Notes under the pieces: model-generated
What the model saw: the letters and a program-made list of their open reading frames with translations, nothing else
Database searches by the model: none
Told to the model about the DNA's origin: nothing
Shown: positions 1 through 8,409 of the stretch, one piece after another
Layout: each line of letters begins with the position of its first letter
How positions within the stretch are numbered: the first letter of the stretch is position 1
Program-made: the position numbers and the translations under genes
NCBI GenBank assembly: GCA_016287755.1
Contig: JAEEWT010000001.1
Coordinates: 248,001 to 312,000, forward strand
Length of the DNA: 64,000 nucleotides
From: Prevotella sp.
Lineage (GTDB): Bacteria > Bacteroidota > Bacteroidia > Bacteroidales > Bacteroidaceae
Direction: 5' to 3'

Positions 1-494
1 GTGCTGGGACGCCGAATCTTCAGTGCAAAGGTTGATCCGGGCTCACCTCTCAGATGCTCCCGCACATACTCAATACCCTTGCCCACCATGGTCGTATCAT
101 CAATGCTCAGGATGATGTCACCCTTGCGCAATCCGGCTTCCTGGGCAGGTGTATCCCCCATCGGCTCGTCAATCACCGTGGTCTTCTCCTTCATGTGATA
201 ACGAATCAGCGCACCTATACCCCCGTACTTTCCTGTGAGGAACGATTTCAGCTCACTGGCTTTCGGGTAATACACCGTATAAGGATCCAAACGCTGCAGC
301 ATGGCCTTGATGCCCGCTCCCACCATCTTGTCGGCTTCCAGCGTATCCACATACAGCATATCCAGCTGACGGTAGAGGGCATTGAAGATCTCCAGATTCT
401 TCACCACCTCGAAGTTATGATCCTGCTCGTTCTGAGCCTTTATCGGCATTCCCACCATCAGTAAGAACGCCATCCACAGTATAATTCTCTTCAT
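1..494 (-). CDS. S41 family C-terminal processing peptidase, N-terminal part
   Basis: The minus strand opens with ATG at 492-494 and runs off the window edge, giving about 164 residues. A signal peptide is followed by a helical N-terminal region (DPYTVYYPKASE) and a PDZ-like domain (KYGGIGALI, then DTPAQEAGLRKGDIILSIDD). This order is typical of tail-specific S41 proteases exported to the periplasm or cell surface. The catalytic Ser/Lys domain lies outside the window, so activity cannot be judged. The overlapping plus-strand frames are shadows. A TAnnTTTG promoter box lies upstream on the same strand. The family call is confident; a particular member such as CtpA is not. Confidence 0.85.
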   Translation of the reverse strand, partial: MKRIILWMAFLLMVGMPIKAQNEQDHNFEVVKNLEIFNALYRQLDMLYVDTLEADKMVGAGIKAMLQRLDPYTVYYPKASELKSFLTGKYGGIGALIRYHMKEKTTVIDEPMGDTPAQEAGLRKGDIILSIDDTTMVGKGIEYVREHLRGEPGSTFALKIRRPS

Positions 495-536
495 AGATTG
501 ATGCAAATAAAATAAATCATGCACAATAATCGGGTA

Positions 537-544
537 CAAAAATA
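537..544 (-). promoter_or_regulatory. Bacteroidetes -7 box for the S41 peptidase gene
   Basis: On the minus strand these bases read TATTTTTG, matching the TAnnTTTG -7 consensus, about 43 bp upstream of the start codon at 494. Confidence 0.5.
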
Positions 545-625
545 CATGATTCTCTCGGGATAACACGCAAAAACCCGCAAAAAATATCGTAATTTTGACG
601 TTTCTTTTATTTTTTCTCAAAAAAG

Positions 626-657
626 TTTGGTGATTTCAGAAAAACAATATACCTTTG
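626..657 (+). promoter_or_regulatory. Promoter of tRNA-Asn
   Basis: TTTG at 626-629, a 20-bp spacer and TACCTTTG at 650-657 match the Bacteroidetes primary sigma consensus. The tRNA starts at 680. Confidence 0.7.
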
Positions 658-679
658 CACCCGCAATTAAGCAAAACCT

Positions 680-753
680 GCTTCAGTAGCTCAGTTGGTT
701 AGAGCACCTGACTGTTAATCAGGGGGTCGTTGGTTCAAGCCCATCCTGAAGCG
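680..753 (+). tRNA. tRNA-Asn (anticodon GTT)
   Basis: A complete cloverleaf can be drawn by hand. The acceptor arm pairs GCTTCAG (680-686) with CTGAAGC (746-752), the discriminator is G753, the D stem is GCTC/GAGC, and the anticodon stem is CCTGA/TCAGG with loop CTGTTAA and anticodon GTT at 714-716. The T arm has one T-T mismatch. CCA is not encoded. The 3' part from the anticodon loop onward is the attachment site of the 12.1-kb element, and the repeat at the insertion junction keeps this tRNA intact. Confidence 0.95.
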
Positions 754-754
754 C
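712..754 (+). repeat. attL: 43-bp direct repeat in tRNA-Asn
   Basis: The 43 bp from CTGTTAATCAGG to CTGAAGCGC are identical to 12829-12871. The flanking bases differ on both sides (A versus C before, A versus C after), so the repeat length is exact. It starts at the anticodon loop, a common crossover position for tyrosine integrases that target tRNA genes. Confidence 0.93.
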
Positions 755-758
755 ATAA

Positions 759-785
759 GTCCCAATCGAAAGGTTGGGACTTTTT
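759..785 (+). terminator. Terminator after tRNA-Asn, supplied by the element
   Basis: GTCCCAA (759-765) pairs with TTGGGAC (774-780), followed by five T. The original chromosomal terminator was apparently displaced to 12874-12900, next to attR, so the element brings a replacement. Confidence 0.85.
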
Positions 786-904
786 GGTTCTCTAAAATCT
801 TTATTTTCAAGACTTTACATAATATCAAGAAACCCCTAATACTACAGATTCTTAAATTCTCCAAAATTTCCAGATTCTCAAAATCAGCGCATTTTTAACC
901 AAAA

Positions 905-933
905 GTTTACCTCTGGTTTACCCGAGGTTTACC
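905..933 (+). repeat. Left-end array of three GTTTACC repeats, 11-bp phased
   Basis: GTTTACC occurs at 905-911, 916-922 and 927-933, spaced exactly 11 bp, just before the integrase start. A related array (GTTGACC) with the same spacing is at the right end, 12746-12774. Same-face spacing suggests a protein-binding array, such as integrase arm-type or excisionase sites; that is inference. Confidence 0.6.
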
Positions 934-951
934 CCAAAATCATTAATTGCT

Positions 952-2220
952 ATGCTGACAATCAGAGCAGAAGTCCTAAAGGACAAAAAGAGAATGGATG
1001 GAACGTACAACGTAAAAGTACGATTTATCAAGGACAAAAAGGTAAGGCGAATATCAACAAACTTATTCGCTACAGAGGCAGACCTAACGACAGACATGAA
1101 GTTGAAAGAGAATTCCATTGTTAAACAGGAGGCAGACCGTCTTGTGCTACACTACAGGATGATGTTTGCATCCCTGCATCTTGATTCTGAGAATTATGAT
1201 GTTATTGAAATTGTGAATCGTCTGCTTAACAAAGAAGAAGCTGAGAAACCCATTGATTTTATCGCTTTTAGTAAAAATTGGATTGCTGCTGCTCCGATTA
1301 AGAGCAAGGACACTTACACAACTGGCCTCAATGCCTTTATTCGTTTCCTTGGCAAAGAAGAGTTTGACATCAAGAATATCACTGTTGACCTATTAGAGCA
1401 GTACCGCGACTATATAATAAAGGAACGAGCAGAGAGAGTGAAAAAAATAAAAGAAGCAGGGAAACGCGTACCATCTAACCGCTGTTTGTCTCTCTATCTA
1501 ATGATTCTACGTCATCTCTTTAGCGAGGCTCAAAAGTTCTTCAACAAACCCGATAAAGGACTTATGCGCATCCCTCACACTCCGTTTGAATATTTTAAGA
1601 TTCCCAAACAGGAGGCTACCCGTAAGCGTGCTATCCTGCCTCAACAAATAAAGGCTATCTGGAAAATGCCATACCAGAATATCCATAAGGGAGCGAAAAG
1701 CACATGCCGTTTCGATCTTGCTAAAGATTGCTTCATTCTCTCGTTCTGCCTGATGGGAATAAATTCTGTTGATCTATATAATGCCACAGATCTAATAGGC
1801 AACCGACTTGTTTACAACCGTACCAAAACCAAAGACCGCAGACTTGATAAGGCCAAGATGGAAGTGATCGTTCCTAAAATGGTGCTGCCCATCATAGCGA
1901 AATACCGTGACCACACAGGCAAACGTCTATTCAACTTCTATCAATACTACTGTGACCACAAGGGATTCAACAAGGCTATCAACAAGGGGCTGAAAGAGAT
2001 TGGGGAACAGTTGAAGATAGACGATCTGGAATTCTACGCAGCACGTCACTCATGGGCTACCATTGCTCTTAATAAATGCAGGATCGATAAGTACACTGTT
2101 CATGCAGCCCTCAATCACGTTGATGAGTCCATGCGTGTCACAGACATCTACATTGAACGAGACTTCGTGAACGAGAACAAGGCTAATGCCAAGGTCGTAA
2201 AATACGTTTTTGGCAAATGA
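952..2220 (+). CDS. Tyrosine recombinase (element integrase)
   Basis: This 422-residue protein should integrate and excise the element at tRNA-Asn. It has an arm-binding N-terminus (about 1-95), a SAM-like core-binding domain (about 100-210) and a C-terminal catalytic domain. In the catalytic domain the RHSWAT block carries the second conserved Arg, and HVDESM and TDIYIER carry the late His region and the nucleophile Tyr. The position usually held by the first catalytic Arg reads GINSVDL, with no Arg; IntDOT-type Bacteroides integrases are known to depart from the consensus there. The gene lies next to attL, reads inward, and ends in TGA at a strong terminator. Confidence 0.92.
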   Translation: MLTIRAEVLKDKKRMDGTYNVKVRFIKDKKVRRISTNLFATEADLTTDMKLKENSIVKQEADRLVLHYRMMFASLHLDSENYDVIEIVNRLLNKEEAEKPIDFIAFSKNWIAAAPIKSKDTYTTGLNAFIRFLGKEEFDIKNITVDLLEQYRDYIIKERAERVKKIKEAGKRVPSNRCLSLYLMILRHLFSEAQKFFNKPDKGLMRIPHTPFEYFKIPKQEATRKRAILPQQIKAIWKMPYQNIHKGAKSTCRFDLAKDCFILSFCLMGINSVDLYNATDLIGNRLVYNRTKTKDRRLDKAKMEVIVPKMVLPIIAKYRDHTGKRLFNFYQYYCDHKGFNKAINKGLKEIGEQLKIDDLEFYAARHSWATIALNKCRIDKYTVHAALNHVDESMRVTDIYIERDFVNENKANAKVVKYVFGK

Positions 2221-2230
2221 AGACCAACTT

Positions 2231-2265
2231 CTCCCACTTATACTTGTGTAGGTGGGAGATTTTTT
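2231..2265 (+). terminator. Terminator after integrase
   Basis: CTCCCAC (2231-2237) pairs with GTGGGAG (2252-2258), followed by ATTTTTT. It separates the integrase from the next gene. Confidence 0.85.
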
Positions 2266-2289
2266 ATACCTTAGCACAAAAATAATGAC

Positions 2290-3285
2290 ATGATGGAATT
2301 TCTGAAATTTATGCTTGAACGGAATAATTATATGATTGATCCATTATTCGATTATATAAAGGAAGTAACTGACGAGTTTTGGCCAGAAAATTACCCTTTA
2401 GAATTTGCCGCACGATTTATCTGTAATAAAATTACAAATAGCAAATATGAAGAATACTTAATTGCAGCTACTGAGGAACATCAATTTAAACATACGCCCT
2501 ATTCTGAATTCTACAAAGATGATACGATTATTTCTACTCCAAAGAGAGAAATAACATATTCAGGTGAAATTGCAACAACGCTCAAAGCCTATGGTTTGGA
2601 CGTAACTAAATTCTGGCTTTTTTGTTTAATGATCAAGGATTATGTAGAGGGCGGAACAAAAAAAGGGTGCATAATAGCAGACGCTACTCATAGGAGCATA
2701 ATAAATGAACTTATCTCACAATTTGATCAGCTAAAGCCTAATGATTATCCATATCCCTCTCCTCTTAAACCTTGTGATGTAGAGATAGAGTTGTGTTTGA
2801 AGATCAAAAAGAAAGGTAGTAAAAATGCAAAGAACAAATCAATTACAAATAATAGTTATACCCTTTTAGTAATTAAGGAGGCATTAGAGTCGTTCTTAAA
2901 TTCGAACAAAGAAAAAACCTTCAAACTGGATAGTCCTGCTGTCAATCTCAAACGTTTAGAAACCTTAGAAGAAGACCTAATCCCACCTAAAAAGATATCC
3001 CTTTTCTATCGCTACCTGAAGAGGTTCCTAGATAAGCGAGTAATTGATAAGGAGTTTGTCAACAACAACAAATATTTGGTTTCAACGAGCAAAAACTTAC
3101 TTATTACAAGAATGGCATATTTTACTGGCCTAACGGATAATGTTAATTTTCTTACAAAGGATGGTTCTTACGTGCGTACATATATCAGTGGCTACGAAGA
3201 AGTAAAAGATAATACAATCAACGCATACTATGACATGTCTGATGAGTTCAAATTACTTATTGAAATGGTAGATGCTATTAAATAA
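2290..3285 (+). CDS. Unknown protein downstream of integrase
   Basis: This 331-residue protein matches no family I recognise. It has no signal peptide or membrane segment and looks soluble and mostly helical. A lysine-rich stretch lies near residues 175-195 (KIKKKGSKNAKNKS). The gene is AT-rich even for the element, which suggests independent origin. The start at 2290 is the first of two adjacent codons (M, then M after a frame-shifted ATGATG context) and follows an A-rich leader. It lies 24 bp past the integrase terminator. An accessory or regulatory protein of the element is possible, but nothing shows it directly. Confidence 0.6.
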   Translation: MMEFLKFMLERNNYMIDPLFDYIKEVTDEFWPENYPLEFAARFICNKITNSKYEEYLIAATEEHQFKHTPYSEFYKDDTIISTPKREITYSGEIATTLKAYGLDVTKFWLFCLMIKDYVEGGTKKGCIIADATHRSIINELISQFDQLKPNDYPYPSPLKPCDVEIELCLKIKKKGSKNAKNKSITNNSYTLLVIKEALESFLNSNKEKTFKLDSPAVNLKRLETLEEDLIPPKKISLFYRYLKRFLDKRVIDKEFVNNNKYLVSTSKNLLITRMAYFTGLTDNVNFLTKDGSYVRTYISGYEEVKDNTINAYYDMSDEFKLLIEMVDAIK

Positions 3286-3502
3286 CCCCACATCTTTTAG
3301 TAAATTTATTGATTATCAGAAACTTGGGAGAATTTTGCCCAAACCATCCCAAGATGGATTATATTGAATTGTTTCGGGTTATATTCTTTTTTAGTTTTCT
3401 TTGCACCCAGAACAAACAAGTTGCGATCGGACTTGAGTAGTTCTGAGGTAAAGATGCCGCCTCGCATAAAGCAAAGGGCAATAACTAAAAATATAAATAA
3501 TA

Positions 3503-3988
3503 ATGAACCTGAAGTTCGATTTCGCCTCACTGCAAGGCGTTAAACAGCAGGAATACGATAATAACGGTGCTTATGCAGAAGTGATGAAGATGATGAAGCG
3601 GGGTGACAAGTTCTCCGTGAGGTTCGGAACAACAAAGACCCAACACCCCTACGCTTGGGTAGAGTCCAAGACGGTAGCAGGTTTCAAGTACGAGTTGGAT
3701 GAAGAGAGGACAAACAACCTTATCCACTACATGGTGACAGGTGAAATCATTGAATACGCTGGCGATCCAATGCAAAGCTACACAGTGGAGGCAGGCGAAG
3801 ACTACCAGTTTGAAATCATGAAGCTGTTCATCGAGAATGGTCAGACACTACAGTATGTCCCACCCTTCCGTGAGTACCCAGACAGGATTTCTGCCTCGAA
3901 GGCTATGTTCAAAGGTACAGTGTTCTTCCGCATTCCTCGCACGCCTGAAAAACTTGACTACCTGCGCGAACACAAACAGAACATCTAA
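3503..3988 (+). CDS. Unknown 161-residue protein, element core
   Basis: This is a soluble protein with alternating charged and aromatic residues and no signal peptide, membrane segment or motif I can name. It starts MNLKFDFASLQ with an A-rich leader. The mixed strand pattern in the first half and the helix-forming IMKLFIENG would suit a small alpha/beta DNA-binding or scaffold protein, but that is a guess. Its stop is 50 bp from the start of the SF2 helicase-like gene, so the two probably share a transcript, and a role in replication or maintenance of the element is plausible. Confidence 0.65.
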   Translation: MNLKFDFASLQGVKQQEYDNNGAYAEVMKMMKRGDKFSVRFGTTKTQHPYAWVESKTVAGFKYELDEERTNNLIHYMVTGEIIEYAGDPMQSYTVEAGEDYQFEIMKLFIENGQTLQYVPPFREYPDRISASKAMFKGTVFFRIPRTPEKLDYLREHKQNI

Positions 3989-4038
3989 GTTAAATCGTGG
4001 AGGGGGAGAGATCTCCCTCTACAATTATTCATGTTAAT

Positions 4039-5850
4039 ATGAAACAGAAGAAAATTATGATTTCTAAAGTGAATGGTAAGGTACAGCATCTCAGCGACAT
4101 CTACCCTGTGATTGAGACCAATACCATCCTCAACAAGACCATAACGGGAATCGGTGCTACCTACTCTGAGATTAAGGCTCCCAGACATTCAATTATTATT
4201 GAGCCTACTAAACCAGTTATCTACGGCAAGACGCACGATCCGAAACATAAGGCCGACAATATATTAGGTGTCTGTCAGGGTGTCTATCAAGACGATATAG
4301 CAGATTATATTGAGACTAGCCTCAGTCAGCATAAATGGATTAAGATTCTGACCACCCCTGAAAGCTTCAGAAAGGTGCAAAAAGCATTTGATGACCTCGA
4401 CATTGATATACGATTCGATGGCTACTTCCTATTGTTCGACGAATGTCAGAAAATGGTAAAGGACTGCGACTACAGGTCAGACATCACTTTACCGATGGAT
4501 TTGTTCTTTCAGTGCAAAGATAAGGCTGTTGTCTCAGCGACTCCACCGACACAATATGCTGACCCTCGCTTCAACGATTTCCAGATAATCAAGCTCGTTC
4601 CTGATTATAACTATAGAATGGACTTGCAGCTATACACTACTAATAATGTGTTGCAGAGCACACGGGAACTGTTGGAGTCTTTGGCATCGGACGAGCGACC
4701 TGTTTTCTTCTTTGTCAATTCCACCGATATGATAATATCGCTAATGAAGCAACTGGGAGTCATGGATGAATCAGCAGTGTTCTGTTCTGAGAAGAGCGTT
4801 GACAAGCTGAAATCCTTCAAATTCAGGAATGCCTACGAGGAATGGAAAGAATCAAGGATCGCTCGCTATAATTGGATGACGAGCAGATTCTACAGTGCTC
4901 TTGACATTGAACTGTCCGAAGCTCCTAACGTGGTAATGCTTACAGACTGCTTTACGGCCGAATACACGATGATTGATCCGTACATGGATGCCGTTCAAAT
5001 CCTAGGCAGGTTCCGTAATGGTGTGAACAGGATATATCACATAAGCAATTGCGACAAACGTAACCCGATAAGGAGCAGGGAGCAGATAGAAGAGTCCTAC
5101 CGCGCCCAAAAGTACGTCTATGAATACATGGGTACAATGGCTCGTTCAGCGTCAACCGCAACACAACGGGAAGAATTCTACAGAGCGCAGGCTACTATAC
5201 CCTTCACTCGGTTTCTTGACGAGAACAATAAGATTGACCCGTACAAGGTTGATAACTACATTGACGAGGAAACGGTGAAAGTTATCTACAACAATTACAG
5301 TAGTGTACTGCAAGCATATCAAGAATGCGGTTACTTCAATGTGACTCCCATCTCTCAATACTACAAGTTCGGAGATTATGAACGTTTGAAGATTGAGTCC
5401 AAGGCAGCATCTATCCGAGAAAAGCGCAAGGAAATAGTTGCTCAACTGGAAGAACTCGGAGTCTGTGAAACAGAAGCAGAATGCCAATATAAACGTGACT
5501 TAGCTTTTGCTGACCCATTGATAGTCGAAGCCTATGACCTACTAGGTAAGGAGAAAATCGAGCAGCTGAATTATTCCGTCACAAAAATACGTGCGGCTAT
5601 CATACTCAAAAAGCATCAAGAGAAGGCTCATGCTACAGATGCTATTCAGCTGATAAATGCAAACTTCTTACCGCAGCAGTGGTATTCAGCCAAGACGATA
5701 AAGGAAAAAATCAAGGATATTTTCACAAAACTGAATATTCCTACTAACAAAGCAGTTACTTCACATACCATCAATGAGTTTTTTGTTGCCAAGGAGCAGA
5801 AAAAAAGAATTGGTCGAGGATATTTCCTGATAGCTCCAAGATTCACTTAA
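4039..5850 (+). CDS. Superfamily-2 helicase-like protein lacking the Walker A lysine
   Basis: This 603-residue protein (from ATG 4039; a GTG at 3997 would add 14) has the motif order of a DEAD/DEAH-type NTPase. A motif I-like segment TGIGAT spans 36-41, motif II DECQ is at 134-137, motif III SATP at 166-169, and motif VI QILGRFR at 320-326. The lysine of GxGKT is Ala40. The C-terminal part (about 430-603) ends in a basic helix-turn region. A paralogue with the same order lies at 10357. Family-level knowledge suggests origin binding or replication initiation in mobile elements; with the odd P-loop, ATP hydrolysis is uncertain. It ends at a strong terminator and lies upstream of the iteron-like repeats. 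Confidence 0.75.
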   Translation: MKQKKIMISKVNGKVQHLSDIYPVIETNTILNKTITGIGATYSEIKAPRHSIIIEPTKPVIYGKTHDPKHKADNILGVCQGVYQDDIADYIETSLSQHKWIKILTTPESFRKVQKAFDDLDIDIRFDGYFLLFDECQKMVKDCDYRSDITLPMDLFFQCKDKAVVSATPPTQYADPRFNDFQIIKLVPDYNYRMDLQLYTTNNVLQSTRELLESLASDERPVFFFVNSTDMIISLMKQLGVMDESAVFCSEKSVDKLKSFKFRNAYEEWKESRIARYNWMTSRFYSALDIELSEAPNVVMLTDCFTAEYTMIDPYMDAVQILGRFRNGVNRIYHISNCDKRNPIRSREQIEESYRAQKYVYEYMGTMARSASTATQREEFYRAQATIPFTRFLDENNKIDPYKVDNYIDEETVKVIYNNYSSVLQAYQECGYFNVTPISQYYKFGDYERLKIESKAASIREKRKEIVAQLEELGVCETEAECQYKRDLAFADPLIVEAYDLLGKEKIEQLNYSVTKIRAAIILKKHQEKAHATDAIQLINANFLPQQWYSAKTIKEKIKDIFTKLNIPTNKAVTSHTINEFFVAKEQKKRIGRGYFLIAPRFT

Positions 5851-5929
5851 CGGAGACATTTTTACAAAAAAAACAGTTTTATATACCTTTTTGCGTTTTT
5901 GTCACTGAGCACCCAGATATATTAATTTA

Positions 5930-5956
5930 GCGGATTTCTTCGGAGTCCGCTTTTTT
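5930..5956 (+). terminator. Terminator after helicase-like gene
   Basis: GCGGA (5930-5934) pairs with TCCGC (5946-5950) and is followed by six T. Confidence 0.75.
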
Positions 5957-6053
5957 ATATCTCTACCAGTTCCACAAAACACCCATTCCCATTTTAGTTC
6001 TACGCATACCACTTTACCCACTTTTAATCCCCCCTACCTTTTAAATATGAAAA

Positions 6054-6113
6054 AGTAGCCTGTAATATATTTGGTAAAAGAGCCCGTAATTTAAATGTAA
6101 AGTAGCCTGTAAT
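6054..6113 (+). repeat. Three iteron-like repeats (AGTAGCCTGTAAT)
   Basis: AGTAGCCTGTAAT occurs at 6054-6066 and 6101-6113, with a variant AGAGCCCGTAAT at 6079-6090, spaced 25 and 22 bp. They lie in an AT-rich 350-bp non-coding stretch between the helicase-like gene and DUF3871, a usual place for a replication origin or an operator. The rest of 5851-6204 holds only the terminator and the DUF3871 leader. Confidence 0.6.
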
Positions 6114-6204
6114 AAAACGTAAGTCAGGTGTAACAGAACTGTATTTCTAAGAGGTAAGAACAGCAGTTCACTCTATCATTATTAACCATCAAATTCATTT
6201 CATT

Positions 6205-7212
6205 ATGGAGCAAGTTTTAATGCCAGCTGTGGCCACAAACAGCAACCGTTTTGAGTACGCTGACTACGAAGAAATCGTTGAGCAGCCTGTTACCAGTTCT
6301 TGTGTGAGTTTCTTGGATGCTAACACCAATGCAATCACTATGAACGAGTTAAGAAACCTCTGTGTAGTTCCTACGTGGGCGAATCAGGAGCTAACTATTT
6401 CACATCAGGACTTCATCGACTGTGTGCATGATGCAGCCAAGTCTTTCTATCAGGGTGAAACAATTTCCACTCCTTCCATCAGGGTTTCCCACATCGTCAG
6501 GGGCAGAACTCCAGACGCATTAGGAAAGAAAGCATCTGAGCTGTTGGAATGTGAGAAGACACAGTTCTACCAGAGACTGGCTTTCGCTTTCACCATTCCT
6601 ACCATCTATGAGACGATCAACGGTCAGAAACTGGAGCTCTGCATCGGAGGTGTCAGGAACTACAATGACCTGAATCTCTATAGAGCATCTAAGGGCGTAG
6701 AAAAGTTCTCTGTCTTTGTTGGCTGGAGAGTGCGCATCTGTTCCAACCAGATTCTTACAGGGCAGGGTGTGAAACTCTCTATGGAGGTAATGGAATTGAA
6801 ACAACTATACGAACAGGTAATGGAAATGTTCTACAGTTTCAATCCTGCTAAGGACATTCATTTGATGCAGCAGCTATCCAATTCCTACCTCACAGAGACA
6901 CAGTTTGCACAGATTATTGGAAGAATGAGACTCTATCAGGCTTTGCCAACGGGAGCTCAAAAACGCCTGCCTCGCCTGATGATTACTGACTCACAGATAA
7001 ACAATGTGTGCAGGGATTACTATAGTAGTCCTGATTTCGGAGGGAAAGGAGGTGCTATTTCCATGTGGAACTTCCACAATCTGCTAACTGAATCCAACAA
7101 GAGCAGCTACATTGACAGTTACCTGCAACGTGCGGTCAACGCTACGGAAGTAAGTGTTGGCATCAACAACGCACTGCAAGGTGATTCAACATACCAATGG
7201 TTTCTTGGTTAG
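6205..7212 (+). CDS. DUF3871 family protein
   Basis: This 335-residue soluble protein is recognised as DUF3871 by VSHIVRGRTPDA, the LLECEKTQFYQRLAFAF block, LCIGGVRNYNDLNL and the C-terminal NKSSYIDSYLQR and VNATE segments. DUF3871 occurs on Bacteroidetes mobile elements and is distantly like phage DUF932 proteins; its biochemical role is not known to me. Length is normal, so the TAG stop looks genuine, and a terminator hairpin follows within 15 bp. The gene sits directly after the iteron-like repeats, and a role in replication or maintenance is an inference from position. Confidence 0.85.
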   Translation: MEQVLMPAVATNSNRFEYADYEEIVEQPVTSSCVSFLDANTNAITMNELRNLCVVPTWANQELTISHQDFIDCVHDAAKSFYQGETISTPSIRVSHIVRGRTPDALGKKASELLECEKTQFYQRLAFAFTIPTIYETINGQKLELCIGGVRNYNDLNLYRASKGVEKFSVFVGWRVRICSNQILTGQGVKLSMEVMELKQLYEQVMEMFYSFNPAKDIHLMQQLSNSYLTETQFAQIIGRMRLYQALPTGAQKRLPRLMITDSQINNVCRDYYSSPDFGGKGGAISMWNFHNLLTESNKSSYIDSYLQRAVNATEVSVGINNALQGDSTYQWFLG

Positions 7213-7223
7213 TTGATAGAGTG

Positions 7224-7268
7224 GAGGGCATCACCTTATTATATATGGGTGGTGTCCTCTTTCCTTTT
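7224..7268 (+). terminator. Terminator after DUF3871
   Basis: GAGGGCATCACC (7224-7235) pairs with GGTGGTGTCCTC (7248-7259) with two G-T pairs, then a T-rich run. Confidence 0.75.
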
Positions 7269-7360
7269 CCAATGTGTTCAATTAACGAGTGTGTTCAAAT
7301 AAATCTCTGAAGGTTTACTGGGCATGCTCTTTTCTGTTACCAACCTAATCTTTGATTAAA

Positions 7361-7999
7361 ATGAGTACAACAACAGCAGTTATCTACGCCAGAGTGTCAA
7401 GCGTAGGAGACAGACAAAGCACAGACCGCCAGATTTCAGACCTCCTTGATTATGTGGAATACCAACATTGGGATATTTGTAAGATCTACGAGGAACACAT
7501 TTCTGGAGCAAAGAAGAACACGGAACGCCCCGTCTTGCAGAAGGCCATCGAATACTGTAAGGCCAACAGTATTTCCATCCTGTTAGTAAGTGAGCTTTCC
7601 AGACTTGGAAGAAATGCCTTTGAGGTTCTGGCCACAGTGAAAGACCTCATAGATAATAGGATCAACCTCTATATGCAGAAAGAACAGCTTACCCTTCTTG
7701 ATAATGAGGGAAAGCCCACCATGTTCGCACCGATCATGATAGCGACACTCTCAACATGTGCACAACTTGAACGAGAGAACATCAAGTTCCGTTTGAATAG
7801 TGGCCGTAAGCTATATGTTGAACGAGGTGGTAAACTTGGTCGCAAGGTGGGTAGTGTCAAGACTACAGAGCAGAAGAAAGAAGAGCATAAGGATATTATC
7901 TCTTACCTGAAACGTGGCTACTCTGTGCGGAACGTGGCCAAGCTTACTAACAAGGGGATCAGTACAGTACAAAGAATCAAAACAGAGTTCAATCTATAG
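7361..7999 (+). CDS. Serine recombinase / resolvase
   Basis: This 212-residue protein (from ATG 7361; an upstream TTG adds three codons) has the resolvase N-terminal catalytic domain. YARVSS carries the nucleophile serine, LVSELSRLGRNAFEVL matches the conserved LDRLGRS-type block, and the helix E region contains the conserved ER pair (LERENIKFRLNSGR). A short helix-turn-helix tail (RNVAKLTNKGISTVQRI) follows. It is the normal size for small resolvases or invertases. A likely job is resolving multimers of the excised element or inverting a segment; no inverted pair that would be its target is obvious. It ends in TAG. Confidence 0.93.
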   Translation: MSTTTAVIYARVSSVGDRQSTDRQISDLLDYVEYQHWDICKIYEEHISGAKKNTERPVLQKAIEYCKANSISILLVSELSRLGRNAFEVLATVKDLIDNRINLYMQKEQLTLLDNEGKPTMFAPIMIATLSTCAQLERENIKFRLNSGRKLYVERGGKLGRKVGSVKTTEQKKEEHKDIISYLKRGYSVRNVAKLTNKGISTVQRIKTEFNL

Positions 8000-8114
8000 G
8001 TGACCTATCCCTTTGGTTTCTAACTGCTTGAAGATGGTGTCAAGTGTACTGGATACATTTCTTATTAAATCTTAAATAATAAGCAAGTTCTTGCACAGTT
8101 AAACGTCTTTTTAC

Positions 8115-8122
8115 TATCTTTG
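8115..8122 (+). promoter_or_regulatory. -7 box driving the structured RNA
   Basis: TATCTTTG is a perfect TAnnTTTG match, putting the transcript start near 8128-8130, right before the paired region. Confidence 0.65.
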
Positions 8123-8128
8123 TAATGT

Positions 8129-8352
8129 CAAAGCGGCTCTTAGTAGTTAGCTGAGACAGGGCGTTTAGCAAGTTGCCTCTCGTTGGAATCTGGACAATTC
8201 ACGGCTGAGGGTGATGAGCAAGAACGCCCACGCAGATGATATTTTATACCCCGAAAGGGATTTTTATATCATTGTGGCGTGGGCTTTTGCTTATTATTCA
8301 GCCAAGGCAGTCCAGAGCCGCAATGAGGTAATAAGTTAAGAGTTCCCACGCC
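8129..8352 (+). ncRNA. Candidate structured RNA: nested long hairpin
   Basis: Successive segments pair as one long interrupted hairpin: CTCTTA 8137-8142 with TAAGAG 8337-8342; TTGCCTC 8173-8179 with GAGGTAA 8325-8331; TCTGGAC 8189-8195 with GTCCAGA 8310-8316; GGCTGA 8203-8208 with TCAGCC 8298-8303; 8217-8233 with 8277-8292 around CGCCCACGC/GCGTGGGC; then GATGATAT with ATATCAT and a CCC-GAAA-GGG tip. GGCGT 8160-8164 can alternatively pair with ACGCC 8348-8352, which precedes a T-rich run. No protein frame fits. It may be a free RNA or the leader of the lipoprotein gene at 8410. Confidence 0.65.
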
Positions 8353-8409
8353 TTTTACTATGTTTAACTGCTGGTTTCTGGGGATTGGTTAGCTCATTAG
8401 TGTTCAATT

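Noticed and set aside
3997..4038. GTG start adding 14 residues to the first helicase-like protein
   Set aside because: The added residues are proline/serine-rich and unlike the family; ATG 4039 has a better A-rich context.
7210..7300. TAG read-through extension of DUF3871
   Set aside because: The protein already has normal family length and a terminator hairpin begins within 15 bp of the TAG.
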